DNA of 64,000 nt from Nocardia brasiliensis (GCF_011801125.1 NZ_CP046171.1:5270001-5334000), one strand, 5' to 3'. Counted from the first letter of the stretch, positions 1 through 8,586 are shown. Program-made: numbers and translations. Notes: generated by a model from the sequence alone, not told the origin.

Positions 1-236
1 AGGAACATTCGCCCGAACGGGACGAACTCGAAGACGAGGCGGTAGTTCGACCCCTGCGGATCGTCGGGCACGAGATCGGTGCCCGTGATCCGGCCCGGCG
101 GCTGCAGCGAGCCGGCCAGCGCCCACAGGATCGGCAACAGTGCGCACCACGCCATCACCACCAGCGCGAGATAGACCAGCACACCGCGCAGGGTGCGGCG
201 GGCGATGACGCGCTGATAGCGCGCGGTGGCGGCCAT
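1..236 (-). CDS. Carbohydrate ABC transporter permease, MalG type (partial)
   Basis: This is the N-terminal 78 codons of the second permease of a sugar-type ABC importer; the rest lies beyond the left window edge. The start ATG (234-236) follows the stop of the upstream permease by one base (TGACATG), so the two are translationally linked. The peptide has a basic N-terminus, then one hydrophobic segment (VLVYLALVVMAWCALLPILWALAGS), as MalG-type subunits do. The substrate cannot be read from the sequence. Confidence 0.85.
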   Translation of the reverse strand, partial: MAATARYQRVIARRTLRGVLVYLALVVMAWCALLPILWALAGSLQPPGRITGTDLVPDDPQGSNYRLVFEFVPFGRMF

Positions 237-237
237 G

Positions 238-1158
238 TCAGGTCTCCTCGGCGCCGCTGCGTGAGAGGCGCAGCTGAAAATAGGTGAGCGCGAGCAGGAT
301 CGCGAAGATCACCCAGGCCAGCGCGCACGCGTATCCGAGATCGTTGAAGACGAAGGCATTCTGGAACAGCATGATGCCGAAGAGATAGGTGCCGGTCTCC
401 GGGCCGCCCGCGCTGCCGGTCAGCACGTAGGCCTGATCGAAGGCCTGCACCGTGTTGATGATCGAGATGACGAAGACGAAACCCAGTGCGGGCCGGATCA
501 ACGGCAGCGTGATCGATCGGAACCGCTGCCACCCGCCCGCGCCATCGATGCGCGCGGCCTCGTACAGATCCGCGGGCACGCCCTGCATCGCCGCCAGCAG
601 CACCGCGGCGGCGAACGGCACGCTCTTCCAGATGCTGACCAGGCACAGCGACACCAGCGCCCAGTTCGGATCGGCCAGCCACTGCACCGGATCGACGCCG
701 AACCACCCGAGCAAGGCGTTGAACAGCCCGCCCTCGGTGGCGAACATGAACTTCCAGACCACCGTGATCGCCGCGGTCGACGCGACCAGCGGCATGAACA
801 TGACACTACGGAAAAGCGCTATGCCCCTGACCTTTTCGTTGAGCGCCGCAGCGACGGCGAGGCTGATCACGATGGTCGGCACCAGCGTGAGGACAGTGAA
901 CAGCGCGGTGTTGCGCAGCGCGATGTAGAACAGCGGGTCCTCGGCGAACAGCCTGCGATAGTTCGCGGTGCCGACGTATTCCGGGGCAGAGAACATATTC
1001 CAGTGGTGGAAGCTCAAATACAGCGACAGCCCGAGCGGGAACACCAGGAACACCAGTACCGCCGCCAGATTCGGTGCGATGAAGGTGCGGCCCGCCGCCG
1101 CCTTCCGGCGGGTGAGGCCGGACTGCCGCCGGTCCGCGCGTGGTCCGAAGGCGGTCAT
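238..1158 (-). CDS. Sugar ABC transporter permease, MalF/UgpA type
   Basis: This 306-residue inner-membrane subunit forms the translocation pore with the MalG-type partner. About six hydrophobic helices are visible, starting with FIAPNLAAVLVFLVFPLGLSL. The EAA loop that docks on the ATPase is present near residues 195-215 (YEAARIDGAGGWQRFRSITLPLI). The ATG at 1156-1158 overlaps the stop of the binding-protein gene (ATGA), a typical operon overlap that also fixes the start. No ATPase gene is in the window; such importers often share a MsmK/UgpC-type ATPase encoded elsewhere. Confidence 0.93.
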   Translation of the reverse strand: MTAFGPRADRRQSGLTRRKAAAGRTFIAPNLAAVLVFLVFPLGLSLYLSFHHWNMFSAPEYVGTANYRRLFAEDPLFYIALRNTALFTVLTLVPTIVISLAVAAALNEKVRGIALFRSVMFMPLVASTAAITVVWKFMFATEGGLFNALLGWFGVDPVQWLADPNWALVSLCLVSIWKSVPFAAAVLLAAMQGVPADLYEAARIDGAGGWQRFRSITLPLIRPALGFVFVISIINTVQAFDQAYVLTGSAGGPETGTYLFGIMLFQNAFVFNDLGYACALAWVIFAILLALTYFQLRLSRSGAEET

Positions 1159-2465
1159 ACCGGCCCCGCGAGCAGGCGGTTGAGCTCGGCGGCCGGGCCA
1201 TCCTTGAACCAGGACGCGGGTGCCGCACCGCGCAGCACCCGATCGGAGAAGCGGGTGAAGGCGGCGTCGACCCGCGGCCACTGCGGGCTGACCGGAAGAT
1301 GATGGGAATTGTCCGGCCCGTCGATCAGGACCTCGAGGTTGCGGATCCTGGTGTGGGACCGGAGGAATTCGGGAGAACGCCGCGCCGACTGCAACGCCGG
1401 GACGAACAGACCCGACTCCGCGACGGCCCGCTGCCCCTGCGGCCCGGTCGCGAATTTCACGAACTCCCACGCCAGTTCCTTCTTCGCACTGGACGCGGCG
1501 ATAGCCAGACCCGTGGTCCCGACATCGGATCCGGCACGGTCCCCCTGCGGGCCGACCGGCAGCACGGTGACATCGAAATCCAGATCGGGGGCGGCGAGGA
1601 AGCCGCTGTACTGCCAGTGCCCGGTGAGCACCATCGCCGCTTTCCCCTGCATGAACAGGTCGAGCGCCGACTGGGCCTGCAGGTCGGCGGCCCTCGGTGC
1701 GACGTGGTGGCGCACCGAGAGGTCGGTGTAGAACTGGAAGCCCTCGATGAAACGGTCGTCGTCGATGTTCGTCCGCGTCGGATCGATCGCGGGAGTGAAC
1801 CATGCCGCGCCGTTGTTCATTCCGAAGATCGCCGCCGACCAGCGCGGCACCGGCCAGGCGTCGACGAACCCCCACCGGCTGGCGCTGCCCGACGCGTCGC
1901 GCTTCGTCAAAGCTTGTGCGGTGGCGAGGAATTCGTCGAACGACCAGGCGTCCTGCCAGCGCGCGGGCGGGGGTTTCAGCCCGGCCTCGTCGAACAACCT
2001 TCTGTTGTAGTAGAGGAAGATTCCCGCCCACTGCTCGGGCAGCACGTATTGCCCGCCTTGGAAGGTGAAGGTCTCGTACAGGTTCGGCGTGCTGTCGGCC
2101 CGTAGCCGCGCCGCGTAGGCGGGATCCTTGTCCAGCAAGACATTCAAGTCCTGCAGCACGCCGAGGGCGGCGAATCGGGAATACGATTCCCATTGCATCA
2201 GAATGTCCGGGCATTTACCGCCCGCGCAATAGGTCAGGATCTGCTGCTGCGGATCGGGGCCCGAAAGTTGCACCCGGATCTCGATTTCCGGATGCAGCCG
2301 CCCGAACTCCTCGATGATCTGCCTGCGCACCCGCGCCTCGGCGGGGGCGGCCTGAAAGAAGAACGTCAGCGAGTTCGAGTCGTCGCCGCAACCGGCGAGT
2401 CCCGGCGCGGCCAGCGCGGTCCCGAGCACGGCGGCGCCGGACAACACCGCGCGCCGTGTCACCAT
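1155..2465 (-). CDS. Extracellular sugar-binding lipoprotein of ABC importer
   Basis: This 436-residue solute-binding protein (SBP family 1) is the first gene of the importer operon. Its N-terminus MVTRRAVLSGAAVLG is a Tat-like leader, and the lipobox LAGC near residues 23-26 predicts lipid anchoring. The body has family features: a TFFFQ-type first strand, QWESYSRFAALGVLQDL, the YYNRRLFDEAGLKPPPA signature and FMQGKAAMVLTGHW. It delivers substrate to the two permeases encoded after it. The ligand is probably an oligosaccharide or glycerol phosphodiester, but this cannot be decided here. Confidence 0.92.
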   Translation of the reverse strand: MVTRRAVLSGAAVLGTALAAPGLAGCGDDSNSLTFFFQAAPAEARVRRQIIEEFGRLHPEIEIRVQLSGPDPQQQILTYCAGGKCPDILMQWESYSRFAALGVLQDLNVLLDKDPAYAARLRADSTPNLYETFTFQGGQYVLPEQWAGIFLYYNRRLFDEAGLKPPPARWQDAWSFDEFLATAQALTKRDASGSASRWGFVDAWPVPRWSAAIFGMNNGAAWFTPAIDPTRTNIDDDRFIEGFQFYTDLSVRHHVAPRAADLQAQSALDLFMQGKAAMVLTGHWQYSGFLAAPDLDFDVTVLPVGPQGDRAGSDVGTTGLAIAASSAKKELAWEFVKFATGPQGQRAVAESGLFVPALQSARRSPEFLRSHTRIRNLEVLIDGPDNSHHLPVSPQWPRVDAAFTRFSDRVLRGAAPASWFKDGPAAELNRLLAGPV

Positions 2466-2484
2466 CGGGCCCTCCGTAACTCGG

Positions 2485-3669
2485 CTATCCGCCGTACTCC
2501 GTCAATTTCGCGTTCAGGTAGTCCCACGGGAAATTCGGCCCCACATCGGTGTGCGTGCCGTCCCGCTTGCCGATCGTGTACGCGTTGTGGTCGGCGACGC
2601 CGCGCTCGTCGGCGCCCAATTCCTCGGGCGAGATCGTCCGGATCGGCAGCCCGTATTTCCGGCAGTCCTGCACGGCGATCCAGGCCGCACAGTCGATTCC
2701 GCGCTGCATCCGCCCGAACCACTCGTCGCGCGACCACGCCGCCCGCGAGCCCGCGAAGCACAGGTTGATCGAGCGCGAATTGCCGCCGAGCACCGACCAC
2801 GAGGCCCGGTCGGTATCCACCACGTCGATCACCGTGCCGGTGTTGTCGTCCGTGTAGTGGTAGGAGACACCGGAATTCGGGTTCTGCAGATAATTGGCCA
2901 AGGACTGGGCGTCACCGTTGCCCTCCTGGGTGTGCAGCAGGAACCACAGCACCGCGGCGCCGCCGCGGGAGGAGGTGTTGGGGCTGATACCGGTTTGGTC
3001 GTCCTCCCGGCTGATCGGCGAAACCGGTCCCGGTGCGCGGGCGGCCGACCACTGCCCGTAATCGGGTTTCAGCACCTCGTTGACGTCGATGCCGACGCCG
3101 GAGATCTCTCGCTGATCGATCTCGATCTGGTGCAGGTGCGCCGCCGGATGATGGAAGTTTATGGACGGGTCGCCGGACCAGTTGTGCTGCCAGAACCATT
3201 GCCCGACACCATCTTCCAACGCCCAATCGATGCATCGGGCATTGCAGTACACGCCGGTCCATTCGGGGCCGACCACCGAGGCCCAGCCGCGCAGGAACGG
3301 CGCGATCAGGCTGTTCCACTCGTCCAGGGTCGGATTGTCGTCCACCGGCGCGTACAGCGGCCGCCATCCGGGCCCGCCCGCCTCGAAATGGAAGCGCAGC
3401 GCCGTCTCCGCGTGCCGCGCCCCACCGTCATAGCCGCCGCGCCAGTCCGCCGTCGGCCCCTTGCCGTATTGATAGTTCGTGACGATCTCGAGGCCTTCGA
3501 CGCGCAGTCGATCGCAATAGTCCCGGCGCAGCGGTTTGGCCCCGAAGTTCGTGCCGGGCCGGGATTCCGAGAAATATCCGATGACGCCGGAGAATCCGGC
3601 CGCACGGATATCGGCCGGCTCGATGAGCGCGGCAGAGAAGTCGATCAGCTGGGTCACGATTCTGCCCAT
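2485..3669 (-). CDS. Glycoside hydrolase-like (DUF1906) + N-acetylmuramoyl-L-alanine amidase
   Basis: This 394-residue protein has two domains. Residues about 1-200 match the DUF1906/Rv2525c-like TIM-barrel fold (IDFSAALIEPADIRAAGFSGVIGYFS and PLYAPVDDNPTLDEWNSLIAPFLRGW). Residues about 225-390 look like a peptidoglycan amidase or PGRP domain (LHTQEGNGDAQSLANYL, GVSYHYTDDN, DHNAYTIGKRDGTHTDVGPNFPWD). The candidate zinc ligands are the His of LHTQEG and the His of GTHTDVGP. There is no signal peptide. The layout resembles actinophage endolysins, but no other phage genes lie nearby, so it may be a domesticated lysin. It ends 19 bp before the ABC binding-protein gene on the same strand. Confidence 0.8.
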   Translation of the reverse strand: MGRIVTQLIDFSAALIEPADIRAAGFSGVIGYFSESRPGTNFGAKPLRRDYCDRLRVEGLEIVTNYQYGKGPTADWRGGYDGGARHAETALRFHFEAGGPGWRPLYAPVDDNPTLDEWNSLIAPFLRGWASVVGPEWTGVYCNARCIDWALEDGVGQWFWQHNWSGDPSINFHHPAAHLHQIEIDQREISGVGIDVNEVLKPDYGQWSAARAPGPVSPISREDDQTGISPNTSSRGGAAVLWFLLHTQEGNGDAQSLANYLQNPNSGVSYHYTDDNTGTVIDVVDTDRASWSVLGGNSRSINLCFAGSRAAWSRDEWFGRMQRGIDCAAWIAVQDCRKYGLPIRTISPEELGADERGVADHNAYTIGKRDGTHTDVGPNFPWDYLNAKLTEYGG

Positions 3670-3822
3670 CCTGTGGTCGCGGCGAAATCCGAACAGCCCA
3701 CAACCTCAACGGTATGCGCCTCGGGTACCGCCTGTCCTCGAATCCGCCTGCGCACGCGGAATTACCGACCGGCGGCGATACCGGCCGGCGCGGGCGCGCG
3801 TCGGCCGGTGACAACCGATGTC

Positions 3823-4449
3823 TCAGCACCGAGCGCCGGTGACGGCGAAGTGTTCGACCTCGGCGATATGACCGCCCGTCGAGACCGCGATCGTGAGCAC
3901 GCTGCCCGGTGCCGCGGTGTACGGCACCGTCGCCGACCACGGGTCGTCCATGCCGCCCGCGGCGATGCCGGAGACCATGCCCACCGGTTCCGTGCGGCCG
4001 TGCACCCGGATCTGCACCGTCAAACTCTCGTCCACGCCGGTGATGTGGCCACGGACCGCGAGCGGCGAAGCGACCTTGGCCCCATACCTCGGCGCCTCGA
4101 CCGACAGCGTGCCGCCCTCGGATCCGACCACCTCCCACGGCGCGTCGTCACCGCCGCCGATGCGCGCCAGATGCAACACCGCGGCCGTGATCTGCGCCCC
4201 GTTAGGCGCGGCGAACCCCACCCCGACGAAACGTTCACTCCCGCCGGCGATGCCGCGACTCGCGTCGACCACCTGATCGACCGTTCGCATGCCGAGATAC
4301 TCCTGGGTGAACGCGAGCGCCGTCATCTCCGCGTCGAGATGCCACGGTTCAACCCCGTTCGTCCGATACCCCGCCTGCCACTCGACCGCTTCGGCCTCAT
4401 CCCGAAACGGCCACAACGGTACGAACTCGAAATCCCCCTGCTGCGCCAC
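3823..4449 (-). CDS. Hypothetical protein with C-terminal Ig-like (Gmad2-like) domain
   Basis: This 208-residue protein of unknown role uses a GTG start at 4447-4449, chosen because a strong ribosome site (GGGGAGGGATC) precedes it. Residues about 1-110 begin QQGDFEFVPLWPFRDEAEAVEWQ and carry a short conserved-looking domain. Residues about 120-208 look like an immunoglobulin-type beta domain of the Gmad2 class (VEAPRYGAKVASPLAVRGHITGVDESLTVQIRV, then WSATVPYT). No signal peptide is visible. The fold of the second half is inferred from strand pattern only. Confidence 0.65.
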   Translation of the reverse strand: MAQQGDFEFVPLWPFRDEAEAVEWQAGYRTNGVEPWHLDAEMTALAFTQEYLGMRTVDQVVDASRGIAGGSERFVGVGFAAPNGAQITAAVLHLARIGGGDDAPWEVVGSEGGTLSVEAPRYGAKVASPLAVRGHITGVDESLTVQIRVHGRTEPVGMVSGIAAGGMDDPWSATVPYTAAPGSVLTIAVSTGGHIAEVEHFAVTGARC

Positions 4450-4623
4450 GATCCCTCCCCTCTCCGGATAATCCGGCAACCCGGGGTGGGCTGCTAACCC
4501 ACCATAACGCGCGCGCACGCCCTTCAGGGCGGTTGACGCCGATTCAGCGCCGGTAGACCGCGCTGTCGAAATCGACGAAAACCGCCAGTGCCGCATGGGC
4601 GTTGCGGCATCCTGCGCGGAGGT

Positions 4624-5172
4624 TCACGCGCACATCGACGCGTCGAGCACCCGGGTCATCCAGATCGAGTCTCCCCGAACGGGATCCGGGGTGACCCGTC
4701 CGCTGTCGACGAAATCGAGCTTCGCCGGCACCCGCAACGAAGCGGTGTTCCATGCGCGCACCGTGGCCCACAACCGGCGGCGCCCGGTGCCCGCCGCGGC
4801 CGCGACCACCGCCCGCCCCGCCTCGGTGGCATACCCGAATCCGTGTGCCCGCTGGGCGAGTTCGTAGGCGATCTCCGGTTCATCGAAGGACCCTTTGCCG
4901 ATGATCAGCCCGCAGTACCCGATGAACTCACCGGTGTCGCGGCGCTCGATCGGACGCAACCCCAACCCGGGGTCAGGGCCGAGTGGGTTGGCCCGCAACC
5001 AGATCCGCATGTCCTCGACCGTCGGGCGGCCCTCCGCGGTGATCCGATGCATGGCCCGCGGGTCACGCTCGGCCCACAGCTCCCGATACCCCGCCGCGTC
5101 CGACGGGAGCCAGGAGCGCAGCCGCAACCGCTCGGTCCCGAGACTCGCCGGAAAGTCCGTGTAATTCCCCAT
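4624..5172 (-). CDS. GNAT N-acetyltransferase, RimJ/RimL type
   Basis: This 182-residue enzyme should transfer an acetyl group from acetyl-CoA to an amine, possibly a protein N-terminus. It opens with TERLRLRSWLPSDAAGYRELWAERDP, the usual RimJ/L start. GYCGLII is in the middle, AYELAQRAHGFGYATEAGRAVV covers the acyl-CoA binding loop region, and it closes with NTASLRVPAKLDFVDSGRV. The ATG at 5170-5172 fits the family length better than an upstream in-frame start at 5217. The substrate is unknown. Confidence 0.85.
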   Translation of the reverse strand: MGNYTDFPASLGTERLRLRSWLPSDAAGYRELWAERDPRAMHRITAEGRPTVEDMRIWLRANPLGPDPGLGLRPIERRDTGEFIGYCGLIIGKGSFDEPEIAYELAQRAHGFGYATEAGRAVVAAAAGTGRRRLWATVRAWNTASLRVPAKLDFVDSGRVTPDPVRGDSIWMTRVLDASMCA

Positions 5173-5378
5173 GATTCCAGCGTAAGGGCGAGATGCGGGC
5201 ATCCTGCCGCTCGGCAATTGGCGGAGGTTCGCTGGGTTTCGCGGTGCGAAGACTTCGTCGGCTGGAGCCCCCGGCGATCACGGCTGAGTGCCTTCATGCC
5301 TTGCGCCTACGAAACTCGCTCGATTTCCTTGCAATCGCCTTCCGCGCACCGGTCGACGAGGACGATGCGCCATCGCGC

Positions 5379-5738
5379 CTACAGGCTGCAGAGCGCGTGC
5401 CGCCGATTCAGGTAGCCCGCGACATATTCTCGCGCGACCCGCCCGGATGCCGACGCCAGCACTCGCGCGGAGAATTCCCGTGCCGCGGGCCACGTACCCA
5501 ACCGGCCCGTGGTTTCCTCCCCCGTCCAGTCGAGCATCGCTACGAGCGAGCGGGCCACCGCCGCAACGTCGGTCTCCTTCGACAGGTCCCGCTCCCGAAT
5601 CGCGCGCAGCAGCGTCCGATGCGAGAACACCAGCAGTTGCCGCCGCACCCCGAACTGACCGATACCGCCCGCCCAATCGGCGCCCGGAACCTCCAGCGCG
5701 ATCAGGTTCTGCCTCGGACCGGCCGCGAGAACAGCCAC
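5379..5738 (-). CDS. Hypothetical protein (119 aa)
   Basis: This open frame has codon use like its neighbours (strong G/C at third positions) but no motif I recognise. It starts ATG (MAVLAAGPRQNLIALEVPG), has no signal peptide or membrane helix, and ends RRHALCSL. It lies in a loosely packed region between a GNAT gene and a putative membrane protein. It could be real or a remnant of a longer gene. Confidence 0.4.
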   Translation of the reverse strand: MAVLAAGPRQNLIALEVPGADWAGGIGQFGVRRQLLVFSHRTLLRAIRERDLSKETDVAAVARSLVAMLDWTGEETTGRLGTWPAAREFSARVLASASGRVAREYVAGYLNRRHALCSL

Positions 5739-5831
5739 CTAGACGTCGATCAACTGCGCATTGATCAACTCAGCGTCCAACCATCGCTCGACAGCCGTGA
5801 ACGTGTCAGACCCCAGACGAATACTGCGTCT

Positions 5832-6386
5832 ATGTGCCAGTACAACCCGGGATGCCCTGTCGGGCGGCATCGGCCGAGCACGGTCTGCCGCTACAGGCCC
5901 GCGCCGATGACCTTCCGGTCGGCGCCGCGTCCACTGCACCTGATGCCCGCCGGTCTGGGTCCGCGAACCGGACACTCCGGCGCCACCGCAGTTCACCCAG
6001 CTGACGCGATTCCCGAGCAGAGGCTTTCCGATGTTCCCGGTTCACCAGATCCGGTTCCTCGCACCGGCACCCCGCCGTCTCTTGTCCTGGGTTTCGGACT
6101 GCTGACATGGTCGATGCTGGCATTGATTGCGGTTCAAGGACTTTCGCCGTGGGCGGTACTCGCCCGGGTCGTTCTCGTTGCGGGCCCGACGGCCGCGGCC
6201 GGATGGTACTTTACGCGGTGCGGTGCGCCGACTGGTAGCGGTGAGCCTTGCCTGCGTGGACGGCGCGGACCGAGGACGCGATGCGAGCCCCATCGCGGAG
6301 AGGTAACCGCCTTCGACCGGTGGGGGTCCGGGTTCCTGCTCCTAACGGTGTTGTGCGCCGGTGTGGTCACTGCGATCGTGTGGTGA
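5832..6386 (+). CDS. Putative small membrane protein with Cys-rich motif
   Basis: The C-terminal 100 or so residues look like a genuine membrane protein: two hydrophobic stretches (SLVLGFGLLTWSMLALIAVQGLSPWAVLARVVLVAGPTAAAGWYF and FLLLTVLCAGVVTAIVW) flank a short PC-x8-C-x2-HRG motif that could bind a metal. The start is uncertain. ATG at 5832 gives 184 residues beginning MCQYNPGCP; ATG at 5907 is an alternative. The stretch between is Pro/Arg-rich and may be untranslated. No function is assigned. Confidence 0.4.
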   Translation: MCQYNPGCPVGRHRPSTVCRYRPAPMTFRSAPRPLHLMPAGLGPRTGHSGATAVHPADAIPEQRLSDVPGSPDPVPRTGTPPSLVLGFGLLTWSMLALIAVQGLSPWAVLARVVLVAGPTAAAGWYFTRCGAPTGSGEPCLRGRRGPRTRCEPHRGEVTAFDRWGSGFLLLTVLCAGVVTAIVW

Positions 6387-6426
6387 ATATCAATGTGCGG
6401 CAACGGGTCGCGTAGACGCCCCGGAT

Positions 6427-6478
6427 ATCGATGAAAGCGCCCAGGCACGCAAAGCGAGCCGGGGGCGCTTTGATCGAT
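6427..6478. terminator. Bidirectional hairpin terminator
   Basis: The arms ATCGATGAAAGCGCCC and GGGCGCTTTGATCGAT form a 16-bp stem with one mismatch. The hairpin sits between two convergent reading frames (membrane protein ending at 6386 and Clp N-domain gene ending at 6481), so it can serve both. There is no long T-run. Confidence 0.6.
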
Positions 6479-6480
6479 GC

Positions 6481-6771
6481 CTAGTCAGGCGCGCCGTCGA
6501 TGACGCGCCCGTCGCGCATGCGCGCGCGGTAACTCGTCGAGTTGTGCTCGTCCGAACGCATGGTCTCGTCGAGTGCTCGAATGATCGCGTCCGGGTCGAG
6601 CCCGCACCGCCGTAGGTCTTGGGTCGGCACGGCGTCCGGGTCGGCGAGGATCGCGAGCATGAGGTGCTCGACGCCGAGGTATCCGTCGCCGCGTTCGATG
6701 GCGATCCGTGCCGCGGCTGCCACGGTGTCGTGGTAGCGCGGGGTGATGATGAGTCCGTCACCGGTGGCCAT
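6481..6771 (-). CDS. Clp N-terminal domain protein
   Basis: This 96-residue protein is essentially one Clp repeat: MATGDGLIITPRYHDTVAAAARIAIERGDGYLGVEHLMLAILADPDAVPTQDL followed by a second helix pair (GLDPDAIIRAL). The domain normally binds substrates or adaptors at the N-terminus of ClpA/ClpC ATPases; here it stands alone with no ATPase part. A strong ribosome site (GGGAGGATGAGCT) precedes the ATG. The gene follows a 42-codon frame on the same strand with a 14-bp gap, probably co-transcribed. Confidence 0.75.
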   Translation of the reverse strand: MATGDGLIITPRYHDTVAAAARIAIERGDGYLGVEHLMLAILADPDAVPTQDLRRCGLDPDAIIRALDETMRSDEHNSTSYRARMRDGRVIDGAPD

Positions 6772-6785
6772 AGCTCATCCTCCCA

Positions 6786-6914
6786 TCAGCCAGCGCCGAG
6801 GACTTCGTCCCAGTCCCAATAGTCCGGGCCGATCAAGTCGGTGTGCTTGCGGCAGATGAAGTAGGACCAGCCGCCCTGAGGGTGTCGCACGCGAACGTGC
6901 TGACCGTCATTCAG
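6786..6914 (-). pseudogene. Small conserved-looking protein lacking a standard start
   Basis: An open frame of 42 codons reads LNDGQHVRVRHPQGGWSYFICRKHTDLIGPDYWDWDEVLGAG. The Trp/Tyr-rich, Cys-His-containing text looks like a real small protein. No ATG, GTG or TTG is present at its 5' end; the frame opens from a stop about 18 bp further upstream, and an internal GTG would leave about 34 residues. Its 5' end abuts the 5' end of the divergent Nudix frame, which also lacks a start. Either it starts at CTG, or a rearrangement removed the beginnings of both genes. Confidence 0.4.
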
Positions 6915-7420
6915 CCGCGAGCGGCGTGACTACTACCAGGACCCCAACGCACCCACAGCCAACAGTCTGGTTCCGGGCGGCTCGGCGCTGATCACCGACG
7001 ATAAAGGCGCGATCCTCATGCAGCGCCGCGGCGACTCCGGAAACTGGTCCCTACCTGGGGGAATCATGGAGATCGGCGAAACGCTCGAGCAATGCGTCAT
7101 CCGCGAAACTCGCGAAGAGACCGGGCTCGACATCGAAATCACCGGCCTCCTCGGCATCTACACCGACCCCCAACACGTCATCGAATACTCCGACGGCGAG
7201 ATCCGGCAAGAATTCGCCATCACCTACTACGGTCGAGTTACTGGCGGACAACTCCAGGTCAGCGACAAATCGACCGCGGTCCGATTCATCAGCCCCGCCG
7301 AACTAGCCGACCTACCAGTCCACGACACAGTCCGACTGCGGCTCCAGCACCAGGGGCTGCTGCAGGGGTGGGTGACAACCAAGATGGCTTGCCGGGAGGC
7401 TGGCCTGAGAGGATGTCGCA

Positions 7421-7729
7421 GTGCCCAAGCCGTATCCGAAAGAGTTCCGCGACGATGTCGTGCGAGTCGCCCGAAACCGCGAAGACGGGGTGACCCTGGA
7501 GCAGGTCGCGGCCGATTTCGGCGTGCACCCTATGACGCTGTCGAAGTGGATGCGCCAATCCGACATCGACGACGGAAACAAACCGGGGACCACGCGCAGC
7601 GAGTCTGCCGAGTTGCGTGATGCCCGTCGCCGGATCCGGTTGTTGGAGCAGGAGAACGAGGTCCTGCGCCGCGCCGCGGCGTATCTGTCGCAGGCGCAGA
7701 TCCCGGGAAAAGGCTCTACCCGCTCGTGA
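7421..7729 (+). CDS. IS3-family transposase OrfA
   Basis: This 102-residue DNA-binding subunit starts with GTG (MPKPYPKEFRDDVVRVARNRE). A helix-turn-helix (TLEQVAADFGVHPMTLSKWMRQ) binds the element ends. A leucine-zipper-like helix follows (ELRDARRRIRLLEQENEVLRRAAAYL), as in other OrfA proteins. A slippery A-AAA-G run at 7708-7712 lies before the stop; a -1 shift there continues in the OrfB frame through RLYPLVKEL, giving the fused OrfAB transposase. Confidence 0.93.
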   Translation: MPKPYPKEFRDDVVRVARNREDGVTLEQVAADFGVHPMTLSKWMRQSDIDDGNKPGTTRSESAELRDARRRIRLLEQENEVLRRAAAYLSQAQIPGKGSTRS

Positions 7730-8586
7730 AAGAGCTTGCCGCCGAAGGGATTCCTGTGGCGGTGACGTGCCGGGTGCTGCAGCTCGCCCGCCAGCCCTAC
7801 TATCGGTGGCTGGCCGAACCGGTGACCGCCGGCGAACTCGCCGAGGCGTATCGGGCCGACGCCTTGTTCGATGCCCACCGCGACGACCCTGAATTCGGCT
7901 ACCGGTTTCTGGCCGATGAGGCCCGCGAGGCCGGTGAATCGATGGCCGATCGGACCGCGTGGCGGATCTGCTCGACCAACCGGTGGTGGAGCGCCTTCGG
8001 CAAACGGCGGCGCGGTAAGAACGGCAGACCCGGTCCGCCCGTCCACGACGATCTGGTGCAGCGAAACTTCGTTGCCGATGCTCCGAATCGTTTGTGGCTC
8101 AGCGACATTACCGAACATTGCACCACTGAAGGCAAGCTGTATTTGTGTGCGGTCAAGGACGTGTTCTCCAACCGGATCATCGGTTACTCGATCGATTCGC
8201 GGATGAAGTCACGGCTGGCGGTGACCGCGGTGAACAACGCTGTCGCCCGGCGCGGCGATGTGGCCGGTTGCATCCTGCACAGCGACCGCGGAAGTCAGTT
8301 TCGCTCGAGGAGATTCGTCCACGCACTCAACCGTCACCGCATGGTCGGATCCATGGGCAGAGTCGGCGCGGCCGGTGACAACGCCGCCATGGAAAGCTTC
8401 TTCAGCCTGCTGCAACGCAACGTCCTGGACCGTCAGCGCTGGGAAACTCGCGAACAATTACGGATTGCGATCGTCACCTGGATCGAGCGCACCTACCACC
8501 GTCGGCGCCGACAGGCCCGGCTCGGCCGGTTGACCCCGATCGAATTCGAAACCATCATGTCCCCAGCAGCCCGACAGGCTGCCTAA
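7726..8586 (+). CDS. IS3-family transposase OrfB (DDE integrase domain)
   Basis: This is the catalytic part of the transposase, 286 residues from a GTG overlapping the OrfA stop (GTGA). The rve-type core has Asp in LWLSDITEH, Asp in LHSDRGSQFRS and Glu in AAMESFFSLLQRNVLD, so the DDE triad is complete. The conserved ERTYHRRRRQARLGRLTPIEFE tail is present. The frame is in the -1 register relative to OrfA, as expected for programmed frameshifting. Confidence 0.93.
   Translation: MKELAAEGIPVAVTCRVLQLARQPYYRWLAEPVTAGELAEAYRADALFDAHRDDPEFGYRFLADEAREAGESMADRTAWRICSTNRWWSAFGKRRRGKNGRPGPPVHDDLVQRNFVADAPNRLWLSDITEHCTTEGKLYLCAVKDVFSNRIIGYSIDSRMKSRLAVTAVNNAVARRGDVAGCILHSDRGSQFRSRRFVHALNRHRMVGSMGRVGAAGDNAAMESFFSLLQRNVLDRQRWETREQLRIAIVTWIERTYHRRRRQARLGRLTPIEFETIMSPAARQAA

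Noticed and set aside
155..706. Long minus-strand frame over the permease genes
   Set aside because: Arg/Gly-rich shadow of the MalF/MalG frames; no hydrophobic helices and no family text.
1140..2105. Plus-strand frame of 321 codons opposite the sugar-binding protein
   Set aside because: Antisense shadow typical of high-GC genes; the minus frame has full family motifs and a lipobox.
4484..4503. GGTGGG-CCCACC hairpin upstream of the Ig-like gene as a riboswitch
   Set aside because: Six-base stem only; no known riboswitch core around it.
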